From assembly GCF_005543295.1 (NCBI RefSeq), contig NZ_SRSG01000011.1, forward strand, positions 1 to 53,925: a stretch of 53,925 nucleotides of DNA, given 5' to 3'. Source of the DNA: Halalkalirubrum salinum (GTDB lineage: Archaea; Halobacteriota; Halobacteria; Halobacteriales; Haloferacaceae). Numbering within the stretch: the first letter of the stretch is position 1; each line of letters starts with the position of its first letter. A model generated the notes under the pieces. The model made no database searches and had not been told where the DNA came from. It worked only from the letters and a program-made list of their open reading frames with translations. The position numbers were made by a program, and so were the translations under genes. This document shows positions 1 to 8,372 of the stretch, piece after piece.

Positions 1-1
1 A

Positions 2-1408
2 GTGGCGCGAACACGTCTTGAAACCTTAATCCCGGCCAATCTGGGTATTCCACGTGGTGTGGAAGCCCCGCCGTTCACGGCGGGCGAGGATGTCACGCAC
101 GGCGTCCCAGGTTCGGTTTCGGTCGATGCACAGCCGCCAATGGCCGTCCCATTGCGACATTTCCTGCTGGGGCTGGTGTTTCTCATTGCCGGCGGACTCA
201 CTGCAGTTATTCACGCGATCGGCTTTGGTACACCGCTGTTCCCTCTCAGCTACGCCCACCTTCTGTTGGTGGGATGGGTCTGCGTGACGATCATGGGCGC
301 GATGACGCAGTTCGTCCCCGTCTGGTCTGGCGTGACGCTTCACGCCGATCGGCTGGCGACACTCCAAGCTGTCGCGGTCGCGATCGGGGTGTCTGGGCTG
401 GCGATTGCGTTCGCGATCGGCCACGTGACGCTCGTGGCCCCGTTCGCTGTGGTGCTGTTCGGTGGATTTGTGATCTTCATCTACAACGTCGCACGGACGC
501 TCGCGGCTGCTCGTCCGTTCGACGTCACGGAGTGGCACTTCGTGCTCGCGCTCGTGTTCTTTCTTATGGCGACCCTACTTGGAGCAACGCTGGCACTTGA
601 TTACCGGTACGGGTTTGCCACGAGCACCCGGATATCGATAGTTACCGCCCACGTCACGCTTGCAGTGTTCGGCGGCGTTTTGACGACTGTGATTGGCGCG
701 CTGTTTCAGTTAGGCCCGATGTTCACCCAGTACACCGAAATGGACGTCGATCGAATGATTCAGCGGATCGAGACGGTTGTTTACCCGATTGGTGTAGTGC
801 TACTTGCTGGTGGACGGCTCACCGCAGCGGTACCGATCGCAACAGTTGGTGGACTCCTTGTTGCCCTTGGACTTGGTTTGACCGGAGTATTTCTCGGCCG
901 CTGTCTCTATCGATCGACGGTCGAAGGGACTCCCATGCTCTCGCGGTACTGGGTCGTCGCCGCCTCTATGGTCCTCTGGCCGATCACTGCCGCCGTAGCC
1001 TGGACCGACGCGTCGCTCACACGGACATTCGTGTTGGGCGACCCACACTTTGGCGTAGTCTTGCTCGTCGGAATAATTGGATTTGTCGTGCTCGGGACGC
1101 TGTATCACATCGTTCCCTTCATCATCTGGGTCCACCGCTACAGCGATCGCCTCGGGCTGGAGGACGTCCCGATGATTGACGATCTCTACGACAGTCGGAT
1201 CGCGGCGATCGACTTCTGGTGTGTCCTGTGTGGATTTGGTCTCCTCACGATCGGGATCGCGACTGCGGTTCCGACGGTTGCGGTGGGCGCGGCGATCGCA
1301 ATCGGCGGTGCGGGCCTGTTCGCGTTCAATATGATCCACACCGTCTGGACCCACAGCCCGAATTCGATCGGTTCAGTCCCGATCGCACCGTTTGGCAAGC
1401 ACGAGTAG
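2..1408 (+). CDS. Heme-copper oxidase subunit I-like (cbb3/NnrS-like) membrane protein, 5' end uncertain
   Basis: The 468-residue product is a polytopic membrane protein with about twelve hydrophobic segments from residue 50 onward. Histidines sit at helix starts (His86 in YAHLLLVGW, His217 in AHVTLAVFGG, and a C-terminal YHIVPFIIWVH). This pattern recalls heme ligands of CcoN/NorB-type subunits or NnrS, but the family call is by resemblance only. The reading frame opens with GTG at base 2, at the window edge, so the true start may lie upstream. The last 36 bases overlap the end of the convergent cupin gene. With the DUF2249 and cupin neighbours it looks like the end of a respiration or nitrogen-oxide related cluster. 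That role is inferred. Confidence 0.6.
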   Translation: MARTRLETLIPANLGIPRGVEAPPFTAGEDVTHGVPGSVSVDAQPPMAVPLRHFLLGLVFLIAGGLTAVIHAIGFGTPLFPLSYAHLLLVGWVCVTIMGAMTQFVPVWSGVTLHADRLATLQAVAVAIGVSGLAIAFAIGHVTLVAPFAVVLFGGFVIFIYNVARTLAAARPFDVTEWHFVLALVFFLMATLLGATLALDYRYGFATSTRISIVTAHVTLAVFGGVLTTVIGALFQLGPMFTQYTEMDVDRMIQRIETVVYPIGVVLLAGGRLTAAVPIATVGGLLVALGLGLTGVFLGRCLYRSTVEGTPMLSRYWVVAASMVLWPITAAVAWTDASLTRTFVLGDPHFGVVLLVGIIGFVVLGTLYHIVPFIIWVHRYSDRLGLEDVPMIDDLYDSRIAAIDFWCVLCGFGLLTIGIATAVPTVAVGAAIAIGGAGLFAFNMIHTVWTHSPNSIGSVPIAPFGKHE

Positions 1409-1681
1409 GGCGCGGCTGTCTTCGATCGCGGTCGGCGAGATGTCCTGTGCGCCGTCGAATCGTGCGACATCTCCCGCGGTGAGTTCATATGTCTCCTCAG
1501 CGACGGTCAGATCGAGCTGTCCCTCGAGTATGTAGAGGACGATCTCACGATCTGGGTGTTCGTGCGGTGGCACTGACTCTCCCGCTGTCAGATCGAGTCG
1601 AACTGTCTTCGGCTCTACGCTCGGAAAGACCACCGCGTGCGGTGTCGCCTCGAGTTCGGAGAGTGACTGTACGTCGACCAT
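1373..1681 (-). CDS. Small cupin-domain protein
   Basis: This 102-residue protein is a single cupin barrel. The first cupin motif is clear: Gly34, then His40-x-His42 and Glu46, with a Gly at 54, which are the usual metal ligands. The second motif is weak because the expected histidine is not visible in the stretch after Gly70. It starts one base after the DUF2249 gene ends, so the two are probably co-transcribed and translationally linked. Its 3' end overlaps the convergent membrane-protein gene by 36 bases. Small cupins of this size occur near haloarchaeal nitrite/nitric oxide reductase genes, but no substrate can be assigned here. Confidence 0.75.
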   Translation of the reverse strand: MVDVQSLSELEATPHAVVFPSVEPKTVRLDLTAGESVPPHEHPDREIVLYILEGQLDLTVAEETYELTAGDVARFDGAQDISPTAIEDSRALLVLAKRCDRD

Positions 1682-1682
1682 C

Positions 1683-1913
1683 TCACTCTGTTTTCGGGAA
1701 CGACGCCACGAACCTCTGTGGTTCAGGCTGTTCGACCGAATAGCCCTCGGCGTCGAACTCTGGTATCTCCGCTTGCATCTCGTAGAACAACGGCTTTGGC
1801 TCGTGATCGTTGACGATCGTCAACGTCTCGCCGGGTGCCATCTCCGCAAACGTCTTGTGGATCCGCTCGTGCCTGTTTACTGGTGGAATGTCGCGTACAT
1901 CTAACGTTGGCAT
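1683..1913 (-). CDS. DUF2249 domain protein
   Basis: The 76-residue protein matches the DUF2249 pattern. It opens with LDVRDIPPVNRHERI, continues with a helix ending in a Pro-Gly turn (MAPGETLTIVNDHEP), then PLFYEM, and has a basic/aromatic C-terminus. The fold resembles a SirA/TusA-like two-layer sandwich, but the cysteine typical of TusA is absent. It is the first gene of a two-gene operon with the cupin. DUF2249 proteins are often found near denitrification and hemerythrin-like genes, so a link to nitrogen oxide metabolism is possible but unproved. Confidence 0.75.
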   Translation of the reverse strand: MPTLDVRDIPPVNRHERIHKTFAEMAPGETLTIVNDHEPKPLFYEMQAEIPEFDAEGYSVEQPEPQRFVASFPKTE

Positions 1914-2439
1914 ACACGATCGGGTTGGCGCTCGATCGATATCGGCCTTTACCCGAATACGTTCGTCGCCGCTACGAGCACATTCTCACACCCCAAGAAT
2001 TCGTAGCCATAATTATACTGTACCGTACCGTACCCGTGGGTCGGATCAACAACCGAATCCACCGCATGCATGCGGTTTGGGCCTCAATTTTTCGCGCGCA
2101 CGGTTAGACTTCCACAATTGGACACGTTCTGGTTGTCTTTTATTCAGAAAATGGCGTGCACGCGAATGGGTAACTGATGCGTTCTCGATCGGTGTGTACC
2201 CCGACGGGTATAATACGTTACAAATGTATTGGTGTAATTTGCTTGTATTGGTATTGAAAGTAATACTTATTCTGTCCGTTATTGGTAATACTAGTATTAC
2301 TTTTTACCAGTGTTGCTCCCCAGCTTAGTGGCACCAATCAGCTAGATCGATCGGATCGTCTGTGATTGCGGGCCAGTCAATTCTTTATTAGTATAAAAAC
2401 TGTGGTGGCCTCATCATTGAGGGACCAACGGAACCGTCG
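1914..2439. other. AT-rich intergenic region
   Basis: No convincing gene is seen in this stretch of more than 500 bases. Base composition drops from the GC-rich coding level to clearly AT-rich after about 2100. It holds short direct repeats and a perfect palindrome (listed separately at 2225-2300). The first part carries the promoter of the minus-strand DUF2249-cupin operon. Confidence 0.6.
2225..2300. repeat. Iteron-like TATTGGT repeats and a 16-bp palindrome
   Basis: Three direct copies of T(G/T)TATTGGT-like sequence lie at 2225-2235 (TGTATTGGTGT), 2244-2254 (TGTATTGGTAT) and 2278-2288 (GTTATTGGTAA). The last runs into the perfect 16-bp palindrome GTAATACTAGTATTAC at 2285-2300. The region is AT-rich and lies beside the gene at 2440, whose family is often the partner of a plasmid ParA. 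It could be an old partition or replication site, or simply regulatory DNA. Confidence 0.5.
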
Positions 2440-2793
2440 CTACATGTCCGCGCCGTATTCCGATTGGACGTACGCCAGAAGCGTTAATATATCCTCAGTC
2501 CCAGATCGGTTGAGGTTGTTCAATCCCATTGCGATCAACAGGGGATAAAAATCTTGGAGCTTTTGCATGTCGTATCCGCTCTCGCGTTTGCACTCGTAGC
2601 TTGATCGTCGATACGCCAACTCAACTGCACTCTTGAGATCCGCCGGCAGGTAAATCGTCGTCGCTTCCCATTCGGATTTGATGTTGCCGAGATTTTGGAG
2701 TTGATATTCTCCGCTCGGCTCCGGGGCCGACGGACCGATTCCGTCTTCGAACCCCTCTCCCTCGCCTTCAGAGCCGCTATCGCCGTCAGTCAT
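2440..2793 (-). CDS. Small protein resembling the partner gene of haloarchaeal plasmid ParA
   Basis: The 117-residue product has an acidic Gly/Glu/Ser-rich N-terminus (residues 1-30) followed by a conserved-looking domain with ATTIYLPADLKSAVELAYRR, then FYPLLIAMGL. I recall similar short proteins next to ParA/Soj genes on haloarchaeal plasmids, where a strand-helix-helix opening like a ribbon-helix-helix suggests DNA binding. No ParA gene is present here, so this is an orphan. It may be a relic of an integrated replicon. The family assignment is from memory and moderate in strength. Confidence 0.55.
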   Translation of the reverse strand: MTDGDSGSEGEGEGFEDGIGPSAPEPSGEYQLQNLGNIKSEWEATTIYLPADLKSAVELAYRRSSYECKRESGYDMQKLQDFYPLLIAMGLNNLNRSGTEDILTLLAYVQSEYGADM

Positions 2794-2920
2794 TGATCCA
2801 CACCACCGAGCTTTCGAGGTCCGAACGTCCTACGGTTGTAGACTGTGCCCATGAGCGTGACTACGCTCAGGACTGCTCAAAACCGTTCCGGTCGATCAAA
2901 TGAAAAATAATTATAACTAT

Positions 2921-2960
2921 AGATAGTTTTAAGTAATTTCGCTCAAACTGGGAAGGTGGA
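2921..2960 (+). promoter_or_regulatory. Promoter and ribosome-binding region of the first sugar ABC operon
   Basis: A TATA-like TTTTAAG lies at about 2927-2933 in an AT-rich stretch, 36 bases before the ATG at 2969. A GGAAGGTGG at 2951-2959, about nine bases before the ATG, can pair with the 16S 3' end. The operon therefore probably has a short leader with a Shine-Dalgarno site. Confidence 0.5.
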
Positions 2961-2968
2961 CGATAGTA

Positions 2969-4315
2969 ATGACTCGAAAGTCTCTGAAGGACGCACGTCC
3001 TTCCCGACGGCAAGTGCTTCGACTGACAGGTGCGCTCGGTGTTGTTGGCCTCGCTGGCTGTACCGGTGATGGCGGCAACGGCAACGGCAACGGTGGTAAC
3101 GGCAATGGTGGCAATGGCAACGGGGACAACGGCAACGGCGACGATAGCGGCTTTGAGGAGACCCTCGAAGTCATGCACGGCTGGACCGGCGGCGACGGCG
3201 CCGACGCCGTTGAGGCGCTCACCACTGCCTTCGAGGAAGAGTATCCGGACATGGATACCTCCTTCCGTGCGATCGGCGGCGGCGGGAACGTCGAACTCGA
3301 TGCTTCAGTCGCGAGCCGTCTCCGTGACGGTGTACCACCGAGCGCGTTCGCCGGGTGGCCCGGAAAAAACCTCTCCCAGTACGAGGGCGTCCTCGGCGAC
3401 ATGGAAGCTGAGGTGTGGGAAGAGGCAGGGCTCTTCGACGCTCACGTCGAGGAGGTCGCAGAACTCTGCCGGTTCGACGGCGGGATGGCTGCGGTGCCGA
3501 TTGGTTCGCACCGGATGAACGACCTGTTTTATAATGTGGAAGTTGTTGAAGCTGCAGGCGTCGATCCGGATAGTATCGACACGTTCGATGCGTTCCTCGA
3601 CGCGCTTGAGGCCATTGAGTCCGAAACTGACGCCCAGCCATACGCGAATTCTCTTGAAGCGTGGACTGTGCTCCAGCTCTGGGCGCAGGTCATGCTCGGC
3701 GGACAGGGATTCGACGCGTACATGAACTTTATCGAGGGCGACGGAGACAGAAGTGCGGTCCAGGAGTCCTTCGAGCGGGTTGAAGAACTCCTTGACACCT
3801 ACCTCAACGACGACGCCCCTGAGATCGGTTTCACCGAAGCAAACCAGCGGATTATGACCGGCGACGCCGGGTTTATTCACCAGGGCAACTGGGCCGCTGG
3901 TGCATATGTGGCTGAGGGCCTTGAGTTCGGAAGCGACTGGGACCGGATCCAGTTCCCCGGAACCGAGAACATGTACGGCTTCCACGTCGACTCATTTATT
4001 TACCCAGCCGACAACCCGAGCCCCGATGAGACACACGCGTTCCTCCGATTTGCCGGCAGCGAAACCGCTCAGATCGAGTTCAACCGCCTGAAGGGTTCGA
4101 TCCCGACCCGCGATGTTGACACGTCGGACTTCAGTCCATACCTCACCGAGACGATCGAGGATTTCCAGAATGCCGAGCATCGACCACCGGCGATCGCTCA
4201 CGGACTGGCCGTTACCCCGTCGCTGCAGGCTGATCTTGAGGATGTCTTGGCCGACACCTTCCTCGATCCGTACGATGTTGAGGCGGCGACCGACGGCTTC
4301 ATCGACGCCCTGTAA
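2969..4315 (+). CDS. Sugar ABC transporter substrate-binding lipoprotein (CUT1 family)
   Basis: This 448-residue protein is an extracellular solute-binding protein of the carbohydrate family. It has a twin-arginine signal (Arg13-Arg14 in SRRQVLRLTG), a hydrophobic core and a lipobox LAGC with Cys31. A Gly/Asn-rich linker (residues about 36-58) tethers it to the membrane. The mature part begins with LEVMHGWTGGDGADAVEAL, the typical first strand and helix of the family. It is the first gene of a four-gene operon with two permeases and an ATPase. The low-complexity linker resembles the one at 17375. The actual sugar is unknown; nearby galactosidases suggest an oligosaccharide, but it lies outside the core island. 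Confidence 0.88.
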   Translation: MTRKSLKDARPSRRQVLRLTGALGVVGLAGCTGDGGNGNGNGGNGNGGNGNGDNGNGDDSGFEETLEVMHGWTGGDGADAVEALTTAFEEEYPDMDTSFRAIGGGGNVELDASVASRLRDGVPPSAFAGWPGKNLSQYEGVLGDMEAEVWEEAGLFDAHVEEVAELCRFDGGMAAVPIGSHRMNDLFYNVEVVEAAGVDPDSIDTFDAFLDALEAIESETDAQPYANSLEAWTVLQLWAQVMLGGQGFDAYMNFIEGDGDRSAVQESFERVEELLDTYLNDDAPEIGFTEANQRIMTGDAGFIHQGNWAAGAYVAEGLEFGSDWDRIQFPGTENMYGFHVDSFIYPADNPSPDETHAFLRFAGSETAQIEFNRLKGSIPTRDVDTSDFSPYLTETIEDFQNAEHRPPAIAHGLAVTPSLQADLEDVLADTFLDPYDVEAATDGFIDAL

Positions 4316-4335
4316 CAACGCTCACTCTGTATTTT

Positions 4336-5412
4336 ATGAAACGAATCATACACGCGATGCGATCACGGGCTCGTCACGCCCGTTCAGACGATGGCGGCTG
4401 TGACGGCCGGGCCGATCGTCCCGCAAGCCTTGCGGACGCCGCCGAAAACAGTCCGGACGCCAGCGCGCTTCGCAGCGACGGCGGTGTCGCCGGCGAAACA
4501 GCCATAACTGACGACTACGAGCGGACACGTCTCCAGCGGTGGCGCGACAGTGATTTCGTCCAGTCCGTGCCGTTTTGGCTGCCCCCATTTTTATTAATGG
4601 GATTTTTTGTCTACGCCGCGATTGGCTGGAACTTCCTTATTTCTCTGACCGAGTATTCAGGGTTCGGTGACATCGACTATTCGACAATCGGGTTACACAA
4701 CTACGTCGAACTCGTCGCGGATGCTGGATTTTGGGCGGCGACCCGGAACACGCTCGTGTTGCTCGTGGCGTTCACGCTTGCCTGTTTGGTGTTGGGGCTG
4801 TCGCTTGCGATCCTCTTGGATCGAAAAATTCGATTTGAGCGCACGTTCAGAACGATTTACCTGTTGCCGTTCGCGCTGTCGTTCATCGTCACCGCGCAGT
4901 TTTGGATGTGGATGTACAACTTCGATTTCGGCATTATCAACGGCCTCTTTGGGCTTGTCGGGCTCGGCCCCTATAGCTGGCTTGGCAGCCCGCGGCTGGT
5001 GCTCGGTTCGGTAATTTTCGCGTTAATGTGGCAGTTCAGCGGCTACACGATGGTCGTGTATCTCGCCGCGCTTCGGGCGATTCCAGGTGATCAATACGAG
5101 GCTGCTCGCGTTGACGGGGCGAACACGCTGAAGCTCTACTGGCGGGTCATTATTCCCCAACTGAAACCAGCAACAGTCAGCGCCTCGGTGGTGCTCGTGT
5201 TGTTCGCGCTGAAGGCGTTCGACTTCCTCTACGCGATCTGGGGGTTCCGCCCACGCCGCGGCGCAGACATTCTCGCAACCAAGATGGTTCGAGAGGCGTT
5301 CCAACGACAGGAGTGGGCCTACGGCGCGTCGATCGCGATCGTACTGTTTATCCTCTCGTTAGCCATCATCGCACCGTACCTCTATCAACAGTATACACAG
5401 GGTAATCTATGA
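4336..5412 (+). CDS. Sugar ABC transporter permease (MalF/UgpA type)
   Basis: The 358-residue protein has a cytoplasmic N-terminal tail of about 75 residues, then six hydrophobic helices starting at VPFWLPPFLLMGFFVY. The EAA loop that docks on the ATPase is clear at about residues 255-279 (YEAARVDGANTLKLYW, then PQLKP). It follows the binding protein by 20 bases and overlaps the next permease by four bases (ATGA). The long Asp/Ser/Ala-rich tail is unusual for MalF-like permeases without a periplasmic P2 domain. A later start is possible, but the tail is in frame with a good ATG at 4336. Confidence 0.87.
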   Translation: MKRIIHAMRSRARHARSDDGGCDGRADRPASLADAAENSPDASALRSDGGVAGETAITDDYERTRLQRWRDSDFVQSVPFWLPPFLLMGFFVYAAIGWNFLISLTEYSGFGDIDYSTIGLHNYVELVADAGFWAATRNTLVLLVAFTLACLVLGLSLAILLDRKIRFERTFRTIYLLPFALSFIVTAQFWMWMYNFDFGIINGLFGLVGLGPYSWLGSPRLVLGSVIFALMWQFSGYTMVVYLAALRAIPGDQYEAARVDGANTLKLYWRVIIPQLKPATVSASVVLVLFALKAFDFLYAIWGFRPRRGADILATKMVREAFQRQEWAYGASIAIVLFILSLAIIAPYLYQQYTQGNL

Positions 5413-6335
5413 GCACTGATACACACTCCTCAACAGACACTGATCCCACCTCGTCGTGGATCGATCGCGTGAGTGCCAGCGATGTCGGATTATACGCGCT
5501 CTTGCTCGGGCTGGTTGCGTTTTATCTGACGCCGATCCAAACCGGGCTCGTCACCTCGATCAAGACGAGTCAGGCATTGCGCGAGACGCTGCCATTCCTC
5601 CCGCCGGGTGCAGCTGGCATTACATTCGAAAAGTGGCAGGTCGCGTTCGAGGCACTCTCGAGTGGAATGATAAACAGCATGTTGTTTACAATTCCCTCGA
5701 CGATTCTCTGTGCGGTCTTCGGGAGTATGGCTGCCTACGGATTGACTCTCGCGAACTGGCGCGGCCAGGTGCTCGTCTTTGCAACGTTTATCGCAGGCAT
5801 CTTCATTCCATATCAGGCGGTCATCATTCCACTCTCGGAGTTTTGGACCGTCTGGGTGAATCTCGACGGTCGCTTAGCCTTCTTGTGGGGACTCCCACTC
5901 CTGGCTGAAAAACACGCGACGATCATCGAACTCATCATCACGCACACTGCGTATGGCATCCCGATCTGTACCGTGTTGTTCCGTGCGCAGTACCAGACGA
6001 TGTCGTGGGAGATGATCGAAGCCGCGCGCCTCGACGGTGCGTCGATGTGGCGTGTCTATCGCCGGATCGTCCTGCCGCTTTCGATCCCGATGTTCGCAGT
6101 GGTGTTCATCTTCCAGTTCACCCAGATCTGGAACGAGTTCCTGTTCTCGTTGACGCTCATCAGAAGTGTGAGCGATCCCGCGGCGTCTGTGACGCTCATC
6201 CTCTCGGGGCTCGGCGAGGCAATGGAAGGCGTTGACTTCCCACTGCGGATGGCCGGCGCGTTCGTCGCCGCACTGCCGACCCTCATCGTCTACGTGCTCT
6301 TTGCGGACGAGTTTGCCGAGGGGGTTAAGGTATGA
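5409..6335 (+). CDS. Sugar ABC transporter permease (MalG/UgpE type)
   Basis: The 308-residue protein is the second CUT1 permease. It has six predicted helices and an EAA loop at about residues 203-227 (IEAARLDGASMWRVYRR, then VLPLSIP). The start overlaps the stop of the first permease in ATGA, and its own stop overlaps the start of a 28-codon reading frame in the same way. The proteins of this operon should form a heterodimeric channel in the cytoplasmic membrane, energised by the ATPase at 6421. Confidence 0.87.
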   Translation: MSTDTHSSTDTDPTSSWIDRVSASDVGLYALLLGLVAFYLTPIQTGLVTSIKTSQALRETLPFLPPGAAGITFEKWQVAFEALSSGMINSMLFTIPSTILCAVFGSMAAYGLTLANWRGQVLVFATFIAGIFIPYQAVIIPLSEFWTVWVNLDGRLAFLWGLPLLAEKHATIIELIITHTAYGIPICTVLFRAQYQTMSWEMIEAARLDGASMWRVYRRIVLPLSIPMFAVVFIFQFTQIWNEFLFSLTLIRSVSDPAASVTLILSGLGEAMEGVDFPLRMAGAFVAALPTLIVYVLFADEFAEGVKV

Positions 6336-6418
6336 GTCATCAGACAGCACGGCCCGCCGAGACGGACAGGGTCGAATCGATCGGTATCCAACACACTCCA
6401 ATACAGGAGGCCTACTAA
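6332..6418 (+). CDS. 28-codon open frame linking permease and ATPase genes
   Basis: An ATG at 6332 overlaps the permease stop codon (ATGA) and opens a frame of 28 codons ending in TAA at 6416-6418, two bases before the ATPase start. The predicted peptide begins MSHQTARPAETDRVES and ends IQEAY. It has no recognisable domain and no hydrophobic segment. The arrangement would keep ribosomes moving from the permease to the ATPase. A strong AGGAGG at 6405-6410 within the frame serves the ATPase. Whether the peptide itself is functional is unknown. Confidence 0.4.
   Translation: MSHQTARPAETDRVESIGIQHTPIQEAY
6405..6410 (+). promoter_or_regulatory. Shine-Dalgarno site of the ATPase gene
   Basis: AGGAGG lies ten bases before the ATG at 6421. 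It supports that codon as the start rather than the in-frame upstream extension, which runs antiparallel to no known domain and overlaps the permease end. Confidence 0.65.
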
Positions 6419-6420
6419 TC

Positions 6421-7578
6421 ATGGCACGAACAACACTCGAACATATCACGAAAGTATTCACTGACGACAACGCCAACGATATCGTCGCTGTTGACGACGT
6501 CTCGATCGAAATCGAAGACGGAGAGTTCCTCGTTCTCGTCGGTCCCTCCGGCTGTGGCAAATCGACGACGCTGCGGATGGTCGCCGGGCTCGAGACAATC
6601 ACTGACGGAAGGATCCGTCTTGATGATCGCGTCATCAACGATCTCCCCGCACAGGACCGAGACATCGCGATGGTGTTCCAGTCCTACGCGCTGTATCCAC
6701 ACATGACCGTCCGGGGCAACATGGCATTCGGACTTGAGGAGTCGACTGATCTCCCGGACGAGGAAATCGACGCGCTCGTCACCGAAACCGCTGAGATGTT
6801 GGGAATCGAGGGGATGCTTGATCGCACCCCTGACGAGCTCTCTGGCGGTCAGCAACAACGGGTCGCGCTCGGGCGAGCGATCGTTCGCGATCCCGACGTG
6901 TTCTTGATGGACGAACCGCTGTCGAACCTCGACGCGAAGCTCCGCTCGCAGATGCGTATGGAGCTCCAGCGGCTCCAGGAGGGACTCGACACGACCACAA
7001 TATACGTCACACACGACCAGACGGAGGCGATGACGATGGGCGATCGGATCGCGGTTCTCAACGATGGGAAACTCCAGCAGGTCGGAACACCACTCGAATG
7101 CTATCACCGGCCGGCAAACCTGTTTGTTGCCGGATTTATTGGCGAGCCGTCGATGAACATGATTACTGGAACGATCGACGGCGACGCGTTCGTTAGCGAC
7201 GAGTTCACATATCCGATCTCTGCAGACCTGGCCGCCGAACTTGAGGGAGTCTTCGACGTGACGCTCGGGATTCGTCCAGAGGATCTCGAACTATCCACTG
7301 AAGAGCCGGAAGACTCCCGTGCACTCTCGATGATCGTCGATGTCGTTGAGCCGATGGGCGATGAAAACGTCGTGTATCTTCGATTCGACAGCGGCGATGT
7401 CGGTATCGACGACGACCAACTCGTTCTCATCGCAACAATCGATGGCATAAGCGATATCGCGGGTATTGATCGCGTTTCGGTCCGCATTCCAGAGGAGGCG
7501 CTGCACGTCTTTTCAACTGAAACTGGCAATGCGATCCGCAATCGCCGTCTCGAGGGCGACGTCGAACGCGTCGTTTGA
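6421..7578 (+). CDS. Sugar ABC transporter ATP-binding protein (MalK/UgpC/MsmX type)
   Basis: With the start at 6421 the protein is 385 residues, normal for the CUT1 ATPase family. It has Walker A GPSGCGKST (residues 41-49), the signature LSGGQQQRVALGRA (about 140-153), Walker B ending in FLMDEPLSNLD, and the switch histidine in THDQTEAM (about 197). The C-terminal 130 residues form the MalK-type TOBE/OB regulatory domain (GIRPEDLEL). It closes the operon, and a T-rich stretch follows. The sequence is paralogous to the ATPase at 20713. Confidence 0.9.
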   Translation: MARTTLEHITKVFTDDNANDIVAVDDVSIEIEDGEFLVLVGPSGCGKSTTLRMVAGLETITDGRIRLDDRVINDLPAQDRDIAMVFQSYALYPHMTVRGNMAFGLEESTDLPDEEIDALVTETAEMLGIEGMLDRTPDELSGGQQQRVALGRAIVRDPDVFLMDEPLSNLDAKLRSQMRMELQRLQEGLDTTTIYVTHDQTEAMTMGDRIAVLNDGKLQQVGTPLECYHRPANLFVAGFIGEPSMNMITGTIDGDAFVSDEFTYPISADLAAELEGVFDVTLGIRPEDLELSTEEPEDSRALSMIVDVVEPMGDENVVYLRFDSGDVGIDDDQLVLIATIDGISDIAGIDRVSVRIPEEALHVFSTETGNAIRNRRLEGDVERVV

Positions 7579-7590
7579 GCGCTGTCAATC

Positions 7591-7600
7591 GCTTTTTTGG
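7591..7600 (+). terminator. T-tract terminator between convergent genes
   Basis: A run of six T (7593-7598) lies 15 bases after the ATPase stop and just before the end of the convergent membrane-protein gene. T-tracts of this kind end many archaeal transcripts. Confidence 0.4.
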
Positions 7601-7607
7601 CGACGAA

Positions 7608-8291
7608 TCAGTTGTTGGGATCGATCGCGAGCGATCGGACGCCAACGATCAACAGATAGGCAGCGACAACAGCCGAAAGTACTCCCACGATACCTAGCGA
7701 TCGGGCCGTGATCGAGCCGAACCAGCCCGCCAGCGCCACGGCCGCAAAGCCAATGGCCCACGATCCCAGATAGTCGGTCGTTCGAAGCACGTCTCGGGAC
7801 TCTGAAAGCAACAGTGCGTCTCGGAATGATCGCCCTCGGAGCCGGACCGCGATCATCACTGGAATAACGTACAGCGTAGCGAGCATCGTCGCAATTGCTG
7901 TTGTTGATCCCAATAAAAAAGCCACAGAGGCACCACCACCGGTCGGGATCCCGTCTGCAGCAGCCAACGCCGTGAGCGCGAGTAGTCCGGCCGGGGCTGC
8001 CGTGACGACAACGGTGATGACAACCGCGTCGCGCCCGGTCATACTTATGGGTACCACACCCTCCAGCCCTGGTTGCGGATTCAGTTTATATCCAACTGCA
8101 AACAAGTATCCAATCATATATAGAATAATACTCATTACGATGAGGAGTACAATACCGCCGGCAACAGCGGGCAATAGGGCTGCGGCGTATCGCCCCGCGA
8201 TCGCAACTGCGAGTACACACGCGGTGACAATTGCGATCGACCGGATCGTCTCTGCGGATCGAAGTGGCGGCCATCGCTGATCGAATTGCAT
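7608..8291 (-). CDS. Predicted multi-pass membrane protein of unknown function
   Basis: The chosen start (ATG ending at 8291, MQFDQRWPPLRS) gives 227 residues. A longer in-frame extension upstream to 8705 would run through the transducer gene and looks non-coding. The protein has five to six hydrophobic segments, including TACVLAVAIAGRYAAALLPA and GGIVLLIVMSIILYMIGYLF, and a short cytosolic stretch RLRGRSFRDALLLSESRDVL. I do not recognise the family; a DUF4013-like relation is possible. It is divergent from the transducer gene, with only about 80 bases between starts. Confidence 0.6.
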   Translation of the reverse strand: MQFDQRWPPLRSAETIRSIAIVTACVLAVAIAGRYAAALLPAVAGGIVLLIVMSIILYMIGYLFAVGYKLNPQPGLEGVVPISMTGRDAVVITVVVTAAPAGLLALTALAAADGIPTGGGASVAFLLGSTTAIATMLATLYVIPVMIAVRLRGRSFRDALLLSESRDVLRTTDYLGSWAIGFAAVALAGWFGSITARSLGIVGVLSAVVAAYLLIVGVRSLAIDPNN

Positions 8292-8372
8292 ATCAGTTCC
8301 TGCTTGTTCCTCCCGCTCGCTCAGTATCAAACGATCGGAATCATAATGATCGTCTGTGCGCGTGGTGTGGGC

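Noticed and set aside
3060-3145. Gly/Asn-rich repetitive DNA in the binding-protein genes (also 17480-17580)
   Set aside because: It encodes the flexible linker typical of haloarchaeal lipoproteins and is not a mobile or CRISPR repeat.
3219-3985. Long minus-strand open frames inside the first binding-protein gene
   Set aside because: They are antisense shadows of a GC-rich gene whose plus-strand frame shows clear domains.
6232-6420. Upstream in-frame extension of the first ABC ATPase
   Set aside because: It overlaps the permease gene and does not resemble the family N-terminus; the ATG at 6421 has a Shine-Dalgarno site and gives the normal length.
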